This document shows, piece after piece, positions 1 through 7,366 of a stretch of DNA of 28,780 bases; within the stretch, counting starts at the first letter, position 1; each line of letters opens with the position of its first letter. The DNA lies in assembly GCA_011043895.1 (NCBI GenBank), contig DRBZ01000112.1, positions 1 to 28,780 on the forward strand, given 5' to 3'. A model generated the notes under the pieces. That model had not been told where the DNA came from and did no database searches. It was given only the letters and a program-made list of their open reading frames with translations. The position numbers and the translations under genes were made by a program. The stretch is from Candidatus Cloacimonadota bacterium. Lineage in GTDB: Bacteria > Cloacimonadota > Cloacimonadia > JGIOTU-2.

Positions 1-143
1 ACCAACTCCCAAGGAATATATTTTGCAGTCCATCCTGTGATTCCTTGGTTATGAAAATATAGTCGCTGATTCAAATTACTGGTATATCCAATATAGATCT
101 TATCAAATTGTTTAGAGTAAAGAACATAAGTATAATATTTCAT
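1..143 (-). CDS. GIY-YIG nuclease family protein, N-terminal part (runs off the window)
   Basis: Reading leftward from an ATG at 143, the 47 visible codons are open to the window edge. They encode the start of a GIY-YIG domain: YTYVLYS near residues 4-10, IYIGYTSNLNQRL around 17-29, then HN, a Gly-Thr-rich turn and PWELV. That is the usual arrangement in small stand-alone GIY-YIG proteins of about 80-100 residues (UvrC N-terminal-like, YhbQ-like). The conserved Tyr pair and the Arg of the LNQR segment are present. The family cleaves DNA, but the cellular job of these small members is mostly unknown. The gene lies 20 bp downstream of tRNA-Asn on the same strand and may share its transcript. 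The C-terminal half, with the catalytic Glu, lies outside the window. Confidence 0.82.
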   Translation of the reverse strand, partial: MKYYTYVLYSKQFDKIYIGYTSNLNQRLYFHNQGITGWTAKYIPWEL

Positions 144-163
144 CTCACCACACTCAAAAAAAA

Positions 164-238
164 TGGCTCCACAGGAGGGATTTGAACCCCCGGCCAAGTG
201 GTTAACAGCCACCTGCTCTACCGCTGAGCTACTGTGGA
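164..238 (-). tRNA. tRNA-Asn (anticodon GUU), CCA encoded
   Basis: The minus strand folds as a complete cloverleaf. The 7 bp acceptor stem is TCCACAG/CTGTGGA with a G discriminator, and CCA is encoded at 164-166. The D arm contains AGCTCAGCGGTAGAGC, the anticodon loop reads CTGTTAA, and the T arm contains GGTTCAAATCC. The anticodon GTT specifies Asn. It lies between clpX and the GIY-YIG gene in the same orientation. A TTGACA box about 40 bp upstream suggests it can be transcribed on its own. Confidence 0.97.
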
Positions 239-250
239 ACACAATGGAGA

Positions 251-281
251 CTTACATCAAATGGTCACCCTTTCGTGTCAA
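251..281 (-). promoter_or_regulatory. candidate promoter of tRNA-Asn
   Basis: Minus strand: TTGACA at 281-276. Nineteen bases after the TTG comes TGATGTAAG (259-251), about 13 bases before the tRNA 5' end. Spacing matches the other candidate promoters in this window (TTG-N19-T[AG]nn...), but the downstream element lacks the TTT run, so this is a weak member. Confidence 0.4.
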
Positions 282-312
282 GAAAAATGAAATCACGCGA
301 TCATCTGATCGC
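282..312 (-). terminator. possible weak terminator at the clpX 3' end
   Basis: The palindrome GCGATCA-TC-TGATCGC at 297-312 overlaps the last clpX codons. On the minus strand it is followed by GTGATTTCATTTTTC, a moderately U-rich stretch. The loop is only 2 nt (4 nt if one pair opens) and the T run starts late, so termination would be inefficient. Confidence 0.3.
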
Positions 313-1531
313 CTTTATCCTTGTCTTTTATATATTCGAAGATTGGTGTGCCCTTCTGCAAAATTACATCTCGGGTAATTATACACTTACCTACATCTTT
401 CATATCCGGAAGATGATACATAATGTCCTTCATAACATTTTCCATGATAGCTCGAAGTCCACGAGCTCCGGATTCACGCTTGTGAGCTATCTCGGCTATT
501 GCTTGAAGAGAGTCATCCTTGAATTCAAGTTCAACGTCTTCTAGCTGGAATAGAGCCTGATATTGCTTCACAAGGGCATTTTTGGGTTTGGTGAGTATCT
601 CCACAAGAGCATCCTTATCGAGTTCTGTGAGTGTTGAAACAACTGGTAAACGACCGATTAATTCAGGCACCAGTCCGTACTTCAGAAGATCTTGCGGTTC
701 TACTTTACTTAGTATCTCACTCCTTTTATCATCATAAGAACCGAGTAGTTCAGAGCCGAAGCCAACAGTCTTTTTATTTACTCTTCGCTCAATGATCTTC
801 TCAAGTCCATTAAATGCACCACCAACAATAAAGAGAATATTTTTTGTATTGATCTCTATGAATTCCTGCTGAGGGTGTTTCCTTCCACCTTTGGGAGGAA
901 CATTGACTTTCTCTCCCTCAAGAAGTTTGAGCAATGCCTGCTGAACTCCTTCGCCAGAGACATCTCGAGTGATAGAAGGAGCTTCGGACTTACGTGCTAT
1001 TTTATCAATTTCATCCAAGTATATTATACCACGCTCAGTTCGTTCGATATCATAATCTGCTGACTGAAGCAGACGCACAAGAATATTCTCGACATCCTCT
1101 CCAACATAACCAGCTTCTGTTAGAGTCGTAGCATCCGAAATAGCAAAAGGTACTTTTAGAAATCGAGCCAATGTTTGAGCAATGAGTGTTTTTCCAGTAC
1201 CAGTTGGACCGATCATGATAATATTGCTCTTCTCAAGCTCGACATCCTTAACATACTGCTGTTTAAAAATTCTTTTATAATGATTATATACTGCGACAGA
1301 AATCGTTTTCTTCGCATTATCTTGACCTATTACATACTGGTCGAGATACTTTTTGATCTCGCTTGGAGTCGGAAGCACAAAATTTTCATCAGCTTTCTTC
1401 TCACGCTCCTTTTCCAATATGGTATTACAGATTGTAATACACTGGTCACAGATGTTGCCATCAACACCACGAATGAGCTTCGTGACCTGCTGACGTGTTT
1501 TTCCACAGAATGAACATTTTTGTTGTTCCAT
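293..1531 (-). CDS. clpX: ATP-dependent Clp protease ATP-binding subunit ClpX
   Basis: AAA+ unfoldase that recognises substrates and feeds them to ClpP in the cytoplasm. About 412 residues, normal for ClpX. The N-terminal zinc-binding domain has Cys6, Cys9, Cys28 and Cys31. Walker A GPTGTGKT is at about 108-115, the GYVG pore loop at 141-144 and Walker B IIYLDE at 169-174. A sensor-2 type ESGARGLRAI segment lies near the C-terminus. I chose the ATG at 1531 rather than one six codons upstream (1549): AAAAGGAA sits a few bases before it, and the protein then starts at the family-typical MxxxKCSFC. The start lies 1 bp past the clpP stop, so the two genes are almost certainly cotranscribed and coupled. 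Confidence 0.97.
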   Translation of the reverse strand: MEQQKCSFCGKTRQQVTKLIRGVDGNICDQCITICNTILEKEREKKADENFVLPTPSEIKKYLDQYVIGQDNAKKTISVAVYNHYKRIFKQQYVKDVELEKSNIIMIGPTGTGKTLIAQTLARFLKVPFAISDATTLTEAGYVGEDVENILVRLLQSADYDIERTERGIIYLDEIDKIARKSEAPSITRDVSGEGVQQALLKLLEGEKVNVPPKGGRKHPQQEFIEINTKNILFIVGGAFNGLEKIIERRVNKKTVGFGSELLGSYDDKRSEILSKVEPQDLLKYGLVPELIGRLPVVSTLTELDKDALVEILTKPKNALVKQYQALFQLEDVELEFKDDSLQAIAEIAHKRESGARGLRAIMENVMKDIMYHLPDMKDVGKCIITRDVILQKGTPIFEYIKDKDKGDQMIA

Positions 1532-1532
1532 A

Positions 1533-2117
1533 TTATTTCCTTTTAGCAATTACCTCATCTATGATTCCATAGTTACGGGCTTCATCTGCACTCATAAAGT
1601 AATTCCTGTCGGAATCTTTCTCTATTTTTTTCACAGACTGTCCCGTATGATTGCTCAAGATCTCATTAAGTTTCTTCTTAAGAGTCAGGATTTCATTGGC
1701 ATGAATTTCTATATCTGCTGCCTGCCCCTGTATACCTCCAAGAGGTTGATGGATCATGATGCGTGAGTTTGGGAGGGCTGATCGTTTCTTCACAGCTCCA
1801 GCTGCTAGAAGTAATGCTCCCATACTTGATGCCTGACCAATACAAATTGTTGCAATGTCTGGCTTGATATACTGCATCGTATCATAGATCGCCAAACCCG
1901 ACGTGACCACTCCACCAGGAGAATTGATGTACATATATATATCGTTCTTTGGATTATCTGCTTCAAGATGAAGAAGTTGGGCAATGATCAGATTTGCTAT
2001 ATCGTCATTTAGTGCTGACCCAACAAAAATAATTCTATCTTTTAGAAGGCGTGAGTAAATATCATAGGCACGCTCACCCCTACCTGTTTGCTCGATAACC
2101 ATTGGTGTAAGTATCAT
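1533..2117 (-). CDS. clpP: ATP-dependent Clp protease proteolytic subunit ClpP, with Asn at the catalytic Asp position
   Basis: Serine peptidase of the ClpXP/ClpAP proteases, 194 residues, normal length. The N-terminus PMVIEQTGRGERAYDIYSRL is the classic one. The nucleophile is Ser98 (GQASSMGA) and the base is His123 (MIHQP). The third triad residue lies in the segment DTDRDxF of typical ClpPs (Asp171 in mature E. coli, Asp172 in B. subtilis). Here it reads DSDRNYF, giving Asn172; the codon is AAT on the coding strand. The same change is known in Listeria ClpP1, which is weakly active alone. Everything else looks intact. ATG overlaps the tig stop as ATGA, and clpX follows at once. The protein is probably a functional but unusual ClpP. 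Confidence 0.96.
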   Translation of the reverse strand: MILTPMVIEQTGRGERAYDIYSRLLKDRIIFVGSALNDDIANLIIAQLLHLEADNPKNDIYMYINSPGGVVTSGLAIYDTMQYIKPDIATICIGQASSMGALLLAAGAVKKRSALPNSRIMIHQPLGGIQGQAADIEIHANEILTLKKKLNEILSNHTGQSVKKIEKDSDRNYFMSADEARNYGIIDEVIAKRK

Positions 2118-3418
2118 TTTTCCTCTTTTTTGCTCGTTTTAGTTTTTTTAATGATTTTCTTTGGCTTTTTAAAATTAACTGTTCGTTCAATGTTCTTAAT
2201 TATTATCTCATTCACAAGATTCTCTTTGATATCATCTTTATTGATCTGCTTCTTATAAAGCTCTTTATATTTTTCTACATCCATATTCATTTTTTCTGCT
2301 GCGTGCCTGATCTCTTGTTCAACATCTTCATCAGTGACCTCAACCTTTTCAAGCTCTCGCAGCTTGTTCATTACATAATATACGCGCAATTCGTCTTCTG
2401 CATAACTTTTATAAATATTCTTCATCTGCTGGAGGGATTCTGGATTCATACCCTTTTGTTGCTTTACATATTTTTTTATCATCTGCTCTGCATAATTATC
2501 TAGCATGGATTCAGGTATTTCAAAAGGATTTTTCTCGATTATCTTTTGAAGCATCAATGTTTTCACTTTATTTCTATTTCTTTGTGAAATCTGTTCTTCT
2601 ATCCCGTTTTTGATTTCATTTTTCAAGGCAGTAAGATTTTTAAACTCGCCAACCTCTTTTGCAAAGTCATCATCAAGTGTTGGAAGATTAACTTTTTTTA
2701 CACCTGTCACATTGATGATCATCTCTTTTTCTGTTAGTTTCTCTTCATCTATTTCAGAACTAAGCTGCACAGGAAGTACTCTTTCTTCTCCTACTTTTAC
2801 ACCTAAAAGCCCATCATCGAATTTCTTTCCATAGGTACCCTGACCAATCTTGTAGGAATTGTTTTCTTTTTTACTGACTTGTTTCCCATCATAAGATTTA
2901 ATAGTATATTCAACGATATCCCCTTTTTCTGCGATACCATCTTTTTCCTCTACAGTTGCATAACTTTCCTGCAGGTGCTTCAATTCAGCATCGACCATAT
3001 CATCGGTTACTTTTTCCGGTTCATATTCAACCGAGAAATTCTTATAATCTTTTAATTCGATCTCCGGCATTACTTCAAAAGAAAATTTAAGTTCCATCTC
3101 TTTACCGGGTTCCCAATCGGCTTTATCCAAAGAGCCCTGATTAATTGGATGAATATCCATTTTATTGAGTTCTTCCATTGCCTGCTTATAATATTTAGGA
3201 ATCGCATCTTCGAGGAAACCCTGTTTGATCTGATCTTTGAATCTATTCTCAATCATTTTAATCGGTGCTTTTCCTTTGCGGAATCCTGGCAGCGTCACAT
3301 ATTGCCTGTACTGGTTCAAGGTCTTTTGATACTCCCTTTGAACCTCATCCTTAGGAATGGTAAAACTCATTGTACGTTTTGTCTGACTCACTTCTTCAAC
3401 TTTTGGCTTCAACTCCAT
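2114..3418 (-). CDS. tig: trigger factor, ribosome-associated chaperone and prolyl isomerase
   Basis: 434 residues, usual for the family. The ribosome-binding loop GFRKGKAP is at residues 45-52. The middle part (about 150-250) fits the FKBP-like PPIase domain: KGDIVEYTIKSYDGK, then a GQGTYGKKFDDGLLG segment. The rest is the helical C-terminal domain with a Lys-rich tail. It binds nascent chains at the ribosome exit tunnel. AAGGA lies 7 bp before the ATG. The tig-clpP-clpX order is a widely conserved operon. Here it starts just behind tRNA-Leu(UAG) (29 bp gap) without a visible terminator, so transcription may begin at the tRNA promoter. Confidence 0.96.
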   Translation of the reverse strand: MELKPKVEEVSQTKRTMSFTIPKDEVQREYQKTLNQYRQYVTLPGFRKGKAPIKMIENRFKDQIKQGFLEDAIPKYYKQAMEELNKMDIHPINQGSLDKADWEPGKEMELKFSFEVMPEIELKDYKNFSVEYEPEKVTDDMVDAELKHLQESYATVEEKDGIAEKGDIVEYTIKSYDGKQVSKKENNSYKIGQGTYGKKFDDGLLGVKVGEERVLPVQLSSEIDEEKLTEKEMIINVTGVKKVNLPTLDDDFAKEVGEFKNLTALKNEIKNGIEEQISQRNRNKVKTLMLQKIIEKNPFEIPESMLDNYAEQMIKKYVKQQKGMNPESLQQMKNIYKSYAEDELRVYYVMNKLRELEKVEVTDEDVEQEIRHAAEKMNMDVEKYKELYKKQINKDDIKENLVNEIIIKNIERTVNFKKPKKIIKKTKTSKKEEK

Positions 3419-3447
3419 TATTTATCCTTCTTTCATTATTAAAACTT

Positions 3448-3534
3448 TGGTGCGAAAGAGGGGATTCGAACCCCTACAACCTTTCGGCCACTGGATTCTA
3501 AGTCCAGCGCGTCTACCAGTTCCGCCACTTTCGC
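3448..3534 (-). tRNA. tRNA-Leu (anticodon UAG), CCA encoded
   Basis: Class II tRNA on the minus strand. The acceptor stem is GCGAAAG/CTTTCGC with an A discriminator and encoded CCA (3448-3450). The anticodon stem is CTGGA/TCCAG and the loop CTTAGAA gives anticodon TAG. The long variable arm is TGGCCGAAAGGTT, followed by a T arm with GGGGTTCGAATCCCC. It lies immediately upstream of tig and just downstream of valS, all on the same strand. Confidence 0.97.
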
Positions 3535-3542
3535 GAATTGAT

Positions 3543-3574
3543 AAAAAAGGTACGTTGTTTATAATCCATGTCAA
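3543..3574 (-). promoter_or_regulatory. promoter of tRNA-Leu(UAG) and probably the tig-clpP-clpX operon
   Basis: Minus strand: TTGACA at 3574-3569, then 19 bases after the TTG comes TACCTTTTTT from 3552. That fits TTG-N19-TAnnTTT, like the Bacteroidota -33/-7 elements. A canonical TATAAT at 17 bp is absent. The distance to the tRNA 5' end (3534) suits a start point a few bases before the mature tRNA. Confidence 0.6.
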
Positions 3575-3590
3575 TGTAGTTTTGGGTTAA

Positions 3591-6251
3591 TTAATCAAGA
3601 AATGATATATTCGCCTTGATCTTTTCTATTGTATTTTCGAGCTGTTCCTGGCGTTCACGTTCCTGTTGAATTATAGTTTCAGGTGCATTCTCAATGAAGT
3701 TCTGATTATTTAGTTTTCCAACACATTTTTTCAGACTTATTTCAACCTTGGAAAGCTTCTTCAGCAGTCTCTCACGCTCTTTTTCAAGGTCTATAAGACC
3801 CTCAAGAGGCATATATATTTCGATATCATCCACAACAGTTGTTGTAGATTTTTCCGGTTTTATTGTATCATCACCTATATACATATCTTCAACTTTTGCC
3901 ATAACTTTGATATAATGACGATTATCCTGAAGGATTTTGCAACGCGCTGTTTCAACGTCTTTTATAACAATTTCGACCTGCTCGCCCAGCGGAACGTTCA
4001 TATCTTTTCGAATGCTTCGTATCGCTGTTATGATCTTGAATATAAGCTGCATATGGGCTGCTTCATCAGGATAGGAATCAGCTTCGGTGGGTTGAGGAAA
4101 AGCAGCTCGCATAATCGAGTATTCCTTTTCATAAGGATAAAAATCTTTAATCCGTTGCCAAATTTCTTCAGTGATGAACGGCATGATTGGATGCAGCATT
4201 ATCAACGATTCATCCAGAACTTTTAACATCAGGTATTTTGCCATATGTTTTGAAGAAATATCCTCAGAATTATAAAATCTGTCTTTTATGATCTCAAGAT
4301 ACCAGGCACAGAACTCGTTCCAGAAAAATTCATACAACTGATGGGTAACATCAAGAAATCGGAATTCTTCGTAAGCATCTGAAACGTCTCTTTTTACTTC
4401 ATTGAGCCTGTGCAATATCCATCTATCAACAATTTCGATGACCTCATCTGTTGGCTCAGGCAGTCCGTGAATCTCTTTAGCATTGGTAAGTGAGAAACGT
4501 GCAGCATTCCAAATTTTATTAGCAAAGTTCCTGCCTGTTTCAACCAATGAGTCAAAATATAGGACATCGTTTCCTTTCGGTGTATTAAAAACCATGCTGA
4601 AACGGAGCGCATCAGTACCATATTTATCCATGATGTCAATAGGATCAGGTGAGTTACCAAGAGATTTACTCATTTTGATGCCCTTTTCATCAAGTACTAG
4701 TCCATGTAAATAGACTGCTTTGAAAGGTATTTCGTCCATCATTTCCATTCCACCCATTATCATTCGAGCGACCCAGAAAAATAGAATATCATAGGCAGTT
4801 ATGAGGAGATCGGTTGGATAGAAATACTCCAGATCTTTTGTTCTCTCAGGCCATCCGAGTGTTGAGAAAGGCCATAACCAGGACGAAAACCAGGTGTCAA
4901 GAACATCCGGGTCCTGATGTAGATGAGCGCTATGACATTTTGGACATTCTTTTGGTTCTTCCTTCGAAACGATTACTTCTCCACAATCATCACAATAATA
5001 AACCGGGATTCTATGCCCCCACCAGATCTGACGTGAGATACACCAGTCTCTGATATTATTTAGCCAGTTGAAATAAACCTTGGTATATCGATTTGGATGA
5101 AAAACTATCTTTCCATCTTCGACAACCTTCATTGCCTTCTTTGCAAGAGGTTTCATCTTAACGAACCATTGATCAGATAGATAGGGTTCGATGACTGTGT
5201 CACAACGATAACAATGTCCAACACTGTGATCATAATCCTCTATTTTCTCAAGAAGATTCCTTGCTTTCAGGTCCTTGATGACATTATCGCGACAGACAAA
5301 TCTGTCCATTCCAGCATACTCAGCTCCAGCATTCTCATTCATGATCCCGTTTTCATCCATAATGATGATCTTTGGCAATTCGTGACGAAGTGCCATATCA
5401 AAGTCATTCGGATCATGAGCAGGAGTAACCTTCACACAACCTGTTCCAAATTCTCGATCGACAAACTCATCTGCAATTATAGGAATTTCTCGATTTGTAA
5501 GAGGAAGGAGAAGTTTCTCGCCAACAAGATTCGCAAATCTTTCATCTTTAGGATTAACAGCAACAGCAGTGTCGCCAAGCATTGTTTCAGGTCGGGTGGT
5601 TGCAACAGTTATACATGCATTCTTTCTACCCTTTACTGGATATTTGATATACCAGAGATGTGAAGCTTTTTCTTCATGCTCAACTTCGTCATCAGAAAGT
5701 GCCGTGTTGCAACGAGGGCACCAGTTTGTAATATATTTTCCACGATAGATAAGTCCTTTTTCATAAAGAGAAACAAATGCTTCCTTAACTGCATTTGATA
5801 GCCCATCATCCATAGTGAAACGCTCTCTGCGCCAGTCACAACTGCAACCAAGCCGTTTGAGTTGATCAAATATCTTACCACCTTTGGTCTTTCTCCAATC
5901 CCAGATAAGTTCGATAGTTTTCTCTCTACCAAGTTCATGTCTGTTTCTGCCCTGCTTCTCAAGATTTCGCTCAACAACATTCTGAGTTGCGATACCCGCG
6001 TGATCAGAACCCGGAAGCCAGAGCGTTTCAAAGCCCTGCAGCTTCTTGAAACGGATCATTATATCTTGAAGTGTATTGTTGAGCACATGACCCATGTGAA
6101 GGATATCCGTAACATTTGGTGGTGGGATCACAATGGTATATGGTATCTTCTCAGAATTAATTTCCGCATGAAACAGCCCCTTCTCCAACCAGAAATCATA
6201 CCATTTCTTCTCAATCAGTCGAGGGTTATAAACTTTTTCCATTTCTTTCAT
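3591..6251 (-). CDS. valS: valyl-tRNA synthetase
   Basis: Class I synthetase charging tRNA-Val; 886 residues, in the normal 850-950 range. HIGH-type HMGH is at 52-55 after PPPNVT. The editing (CP1) domain contains TTRPETMLGDTAVAV (218-232) and TPAHDPNDF (276-284). A Cys4 zinc motif has Cys420, Cys423, Cys436 and Cys439. The KMSKS loop is at 526-530. The anticodon-binding domain follows, and the C-terminal arm is a coiled coil from about 815. The segment before HMGH reads NVTDIL where most ValRS have NVTG-S/V-L, a minor deviation. AAGGAG lies 5 bp before the first ATG, which supports that start over the one three codons later. Confidence 0.97.
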   Translation of the reverse strand: MKEMEKVYNPRLIEKKWYDFWLEKGLFHAEINSEKIPYTIVIPPPNVTDILHMGHVLNNTLQDIMIRFKKLQGFETLWLPGSDHAGIATQNVVERNLEKQGRNRHELGREKTIELIWDWRKTKGGKIFDQLKRLGCSCDWRRERFTMDDGLSNAVKEAFVSLYEKGLIYRGKYITNWCPRCNTALSDDEVEHEEKASHLWYIKYPVKGRKNACITVATTRPETMLGDTAVAVNPKDERFANLVGEKLLLPLTNREIPIIADEFVDREFGTGCVKVTPAHDPNDFDMALRHELPKIIIMDENGIMNENAGAEYAGMDRFVCRDNVIKDLKARNLLEKIEDYDHSVGHCYRCDTVIEPYLSDQWFVKMKPLAKKAMKVVEDGKIVFHPNRYTKVYFNWLNNIRDWCISRQIWWGHRIPVYYCDDCGEVIVSKEEPKECPKCHSAHLHQDPDVLDTWFSSWLWPFSTLGWPERTKDLEYFYPTDLLITAYDILFFWVARMIMGGMEMMDEIPFKAVYLHGLVLDEKGIKMSKSLGNSPDPIDIMDKYGTDALRFSMVFNTPKGNDVLYFDSLVETGRNFANKIWNAARFSLTNAKEIHGLPEPTDEVIEIVDRWILHRLNEVKRDVSDAYEEFRFLDVTHQLYEFFWNEFCAWYLEIIKDRFYNSEDISSKHMAKYLMLKVLDESLIMLHPIMPFITEEIWQRIKDFYPYEKEYSIMRAAFPQPTEADSYPDEAAHMQLIFKIITAIRSIRKDMNVPLGEQVEIVIKDVETARCKILQDNRHYIKVMAKVEDMYIGDDTIKPEKSTTTVVDDIEIYMPLEGLIDLEKERERLLKKLSKVEISLKKCVGKLNNQNFIENAPETIIQQERERQEQLENTIEKIKANISFLD

Positions 6252-6321
6252 GATTTCTCCTTGCGATCAGCAGTAAACAGAACTTTTATTTAGAAGCCCG
6301 ATTTTTCTGAGCATGATATAC

Positions 6322-6327
6322 TGTCAA
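6322..6327 (-). promoter_or_regulatory. TTGACA box upstream of valS
   Basis: A perfect TTGACA on the minus strand, 71 bp before the valS start and just past the sigma-gene terminator. No convincing partner lies at 16-19 bp, neither TATAAT nor TAnnTTT, so only the first half of a promoter is supported. Confidence 0.3.
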
Positions 6328-6360
6328 GTTTTGTCCACAGTTGCTATTTTTCAATTACAT

Positions 6361-6390
6361 AAAGAAAAAGAGCAGCTAAATAACTGCTCT
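6361..6390 (-). terminator. intrinsic terminator of the rpmB-htrA-sigma operon
   Basis: Minus strand: stem AGAGCAG (6390-6384), an 8 nt loop, CTGCTCT (6375-6369), then TTTTCTTT (6368-6361). This is a standard Rho-independent structure 30 bp past the sigma-factor stop codon, separating that operon from valS. Confidence 0.85.
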
Positions 6391-6419
6391 CTGTCAGGAA
6401 TCAAACTTGTTATAAAATT

Positions 6420-7304
6420 TCAGATCCCTAACAGATAATCTATATCAATATCATCTACAGTTTCTTTGCGTAGCTCTTCAATGATTTGCTTGAATATCTG
6501 ACGTACGCGTTCTCGTGATAGTCCTAGGTCACGGGCTATCTGAGCAAAGTTCTTACCTTTGTCGTCCTCACCAAATCCAAAATATTCCTTGATGATACGT
6601 GCATCACGTGGATTAAGTGCTTTGATCTTTTTATTTATCTTATCATGTAATTTCTTTCGGTAGTATATTTTTTTAGGATCGCCCATCTCCTCTCTATACG
6701 ATGGCTGTGATACTTTCTTTGCAGCCATGCGTGAGAGTGCATCAGTCTCACCATACATATTTTCAAGTGGAACAATATCAGTGGTGGTATTCATCAGTTC
6801 CAGAGCTTTTTCCTCTTTGACGTTTACCTTATCAGCAATCTCTTCTGCAGTTGCTTCATCCCCGCTTTTAGCCCGATGCTTCTGCTTGGCATCTTCAATT
6901 TTGCTGATTGTTGTAATCGTTTTTGCGGGAATTCTGATTAGACGATTTTTTTCATATATCGCATATTGTATCGATTGCTGAATCCACCACACCGCATACG
7001 TAATGAGTTTTGTATTCTTGCTGAGGTCAAAACGTTTTATCGCTTTGATCAATCCCATATTACCTTCACTGATAAGCTCAGAAAGACTCAATCCTTTACC
7101 CTGAAATTTACTCGCAACCTTCACCACAAATTTCAGATTACTCTCAATGAGTTTATTCATGGCTTCTTCATCGCCAGATTGAGCTTTTTCTATAAGAACC
7201 CGCTCCTCTTCTCTGCTAAGGGTAGGAATATCAGCTATATCTGAAAGATATTTCTGTAAACCTTTATCCTCAGCAGGATTGAGCGGGACTATTTTTGCTG
7301 CCAA
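6420..7304 (-). CDS. sigma-70 family RNA polymerase sigma factor, short primary-like form (TTG start)
   Basis: 294 residues. Region 1.2 is at about 14-40, regions 2.1-2.4 at about 48-116 (with ELISEGNMGLIKAIKRFD at 76-93 and TYAVWWIQQSIQYAI at 102-116), region 3 at about 120-180 and region 4 at about 225-280 with the helix-turn-helix SRERVRQIF. Region 1.1 is absent. The YAVWW form of 2.4 and the short length resemble the Bacteroidota primary sigma (about 287 residues) more than Proteobacterial RpoD (STYATWW), though the Gln at 109 and 110 and the region-4 sequence diverge. It could be the housekeeping sigma or an RpoS-like group 2 factor. The start is TTG: an in-frame TAA lies two codons upstream, no ATG precedes region 2, and AGAAGAG is correctly spaced. 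It is last in an operon behind htrA. Confidence 0.93.
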   Translation of the reverse strand: MAAKIVPLNPAEDKGLQKYLSDIADIPTLSREEERVLIEKAQSGDEEAMNKLIESNLKFVVKVASKFQGKGLSLSELISEGNMGLIKAIKRFDLSKNTKLITYAVWWIQQSIQYAIYEKNRLIRIPAKTITTISKIEDAKQKHRAKSGDEATAEEIADKVNVKEEKALELMNTTTDIVPLENMYGETDALSRMAAKKVSQPSYREEMGDPKKIYYRKKLHDKINKKIKALNPRDARIIKEYFGFGEDDKGKNFAQIARDLGLSRERVRQIFKQIIEELRKETVDDIDIDYLLGI

Positions 7305-7366
7305 ATGTTACTCTTCTTTTTTTATTTAGAGTTAACAACCAATACACTCAATAATTCGATAATCCC

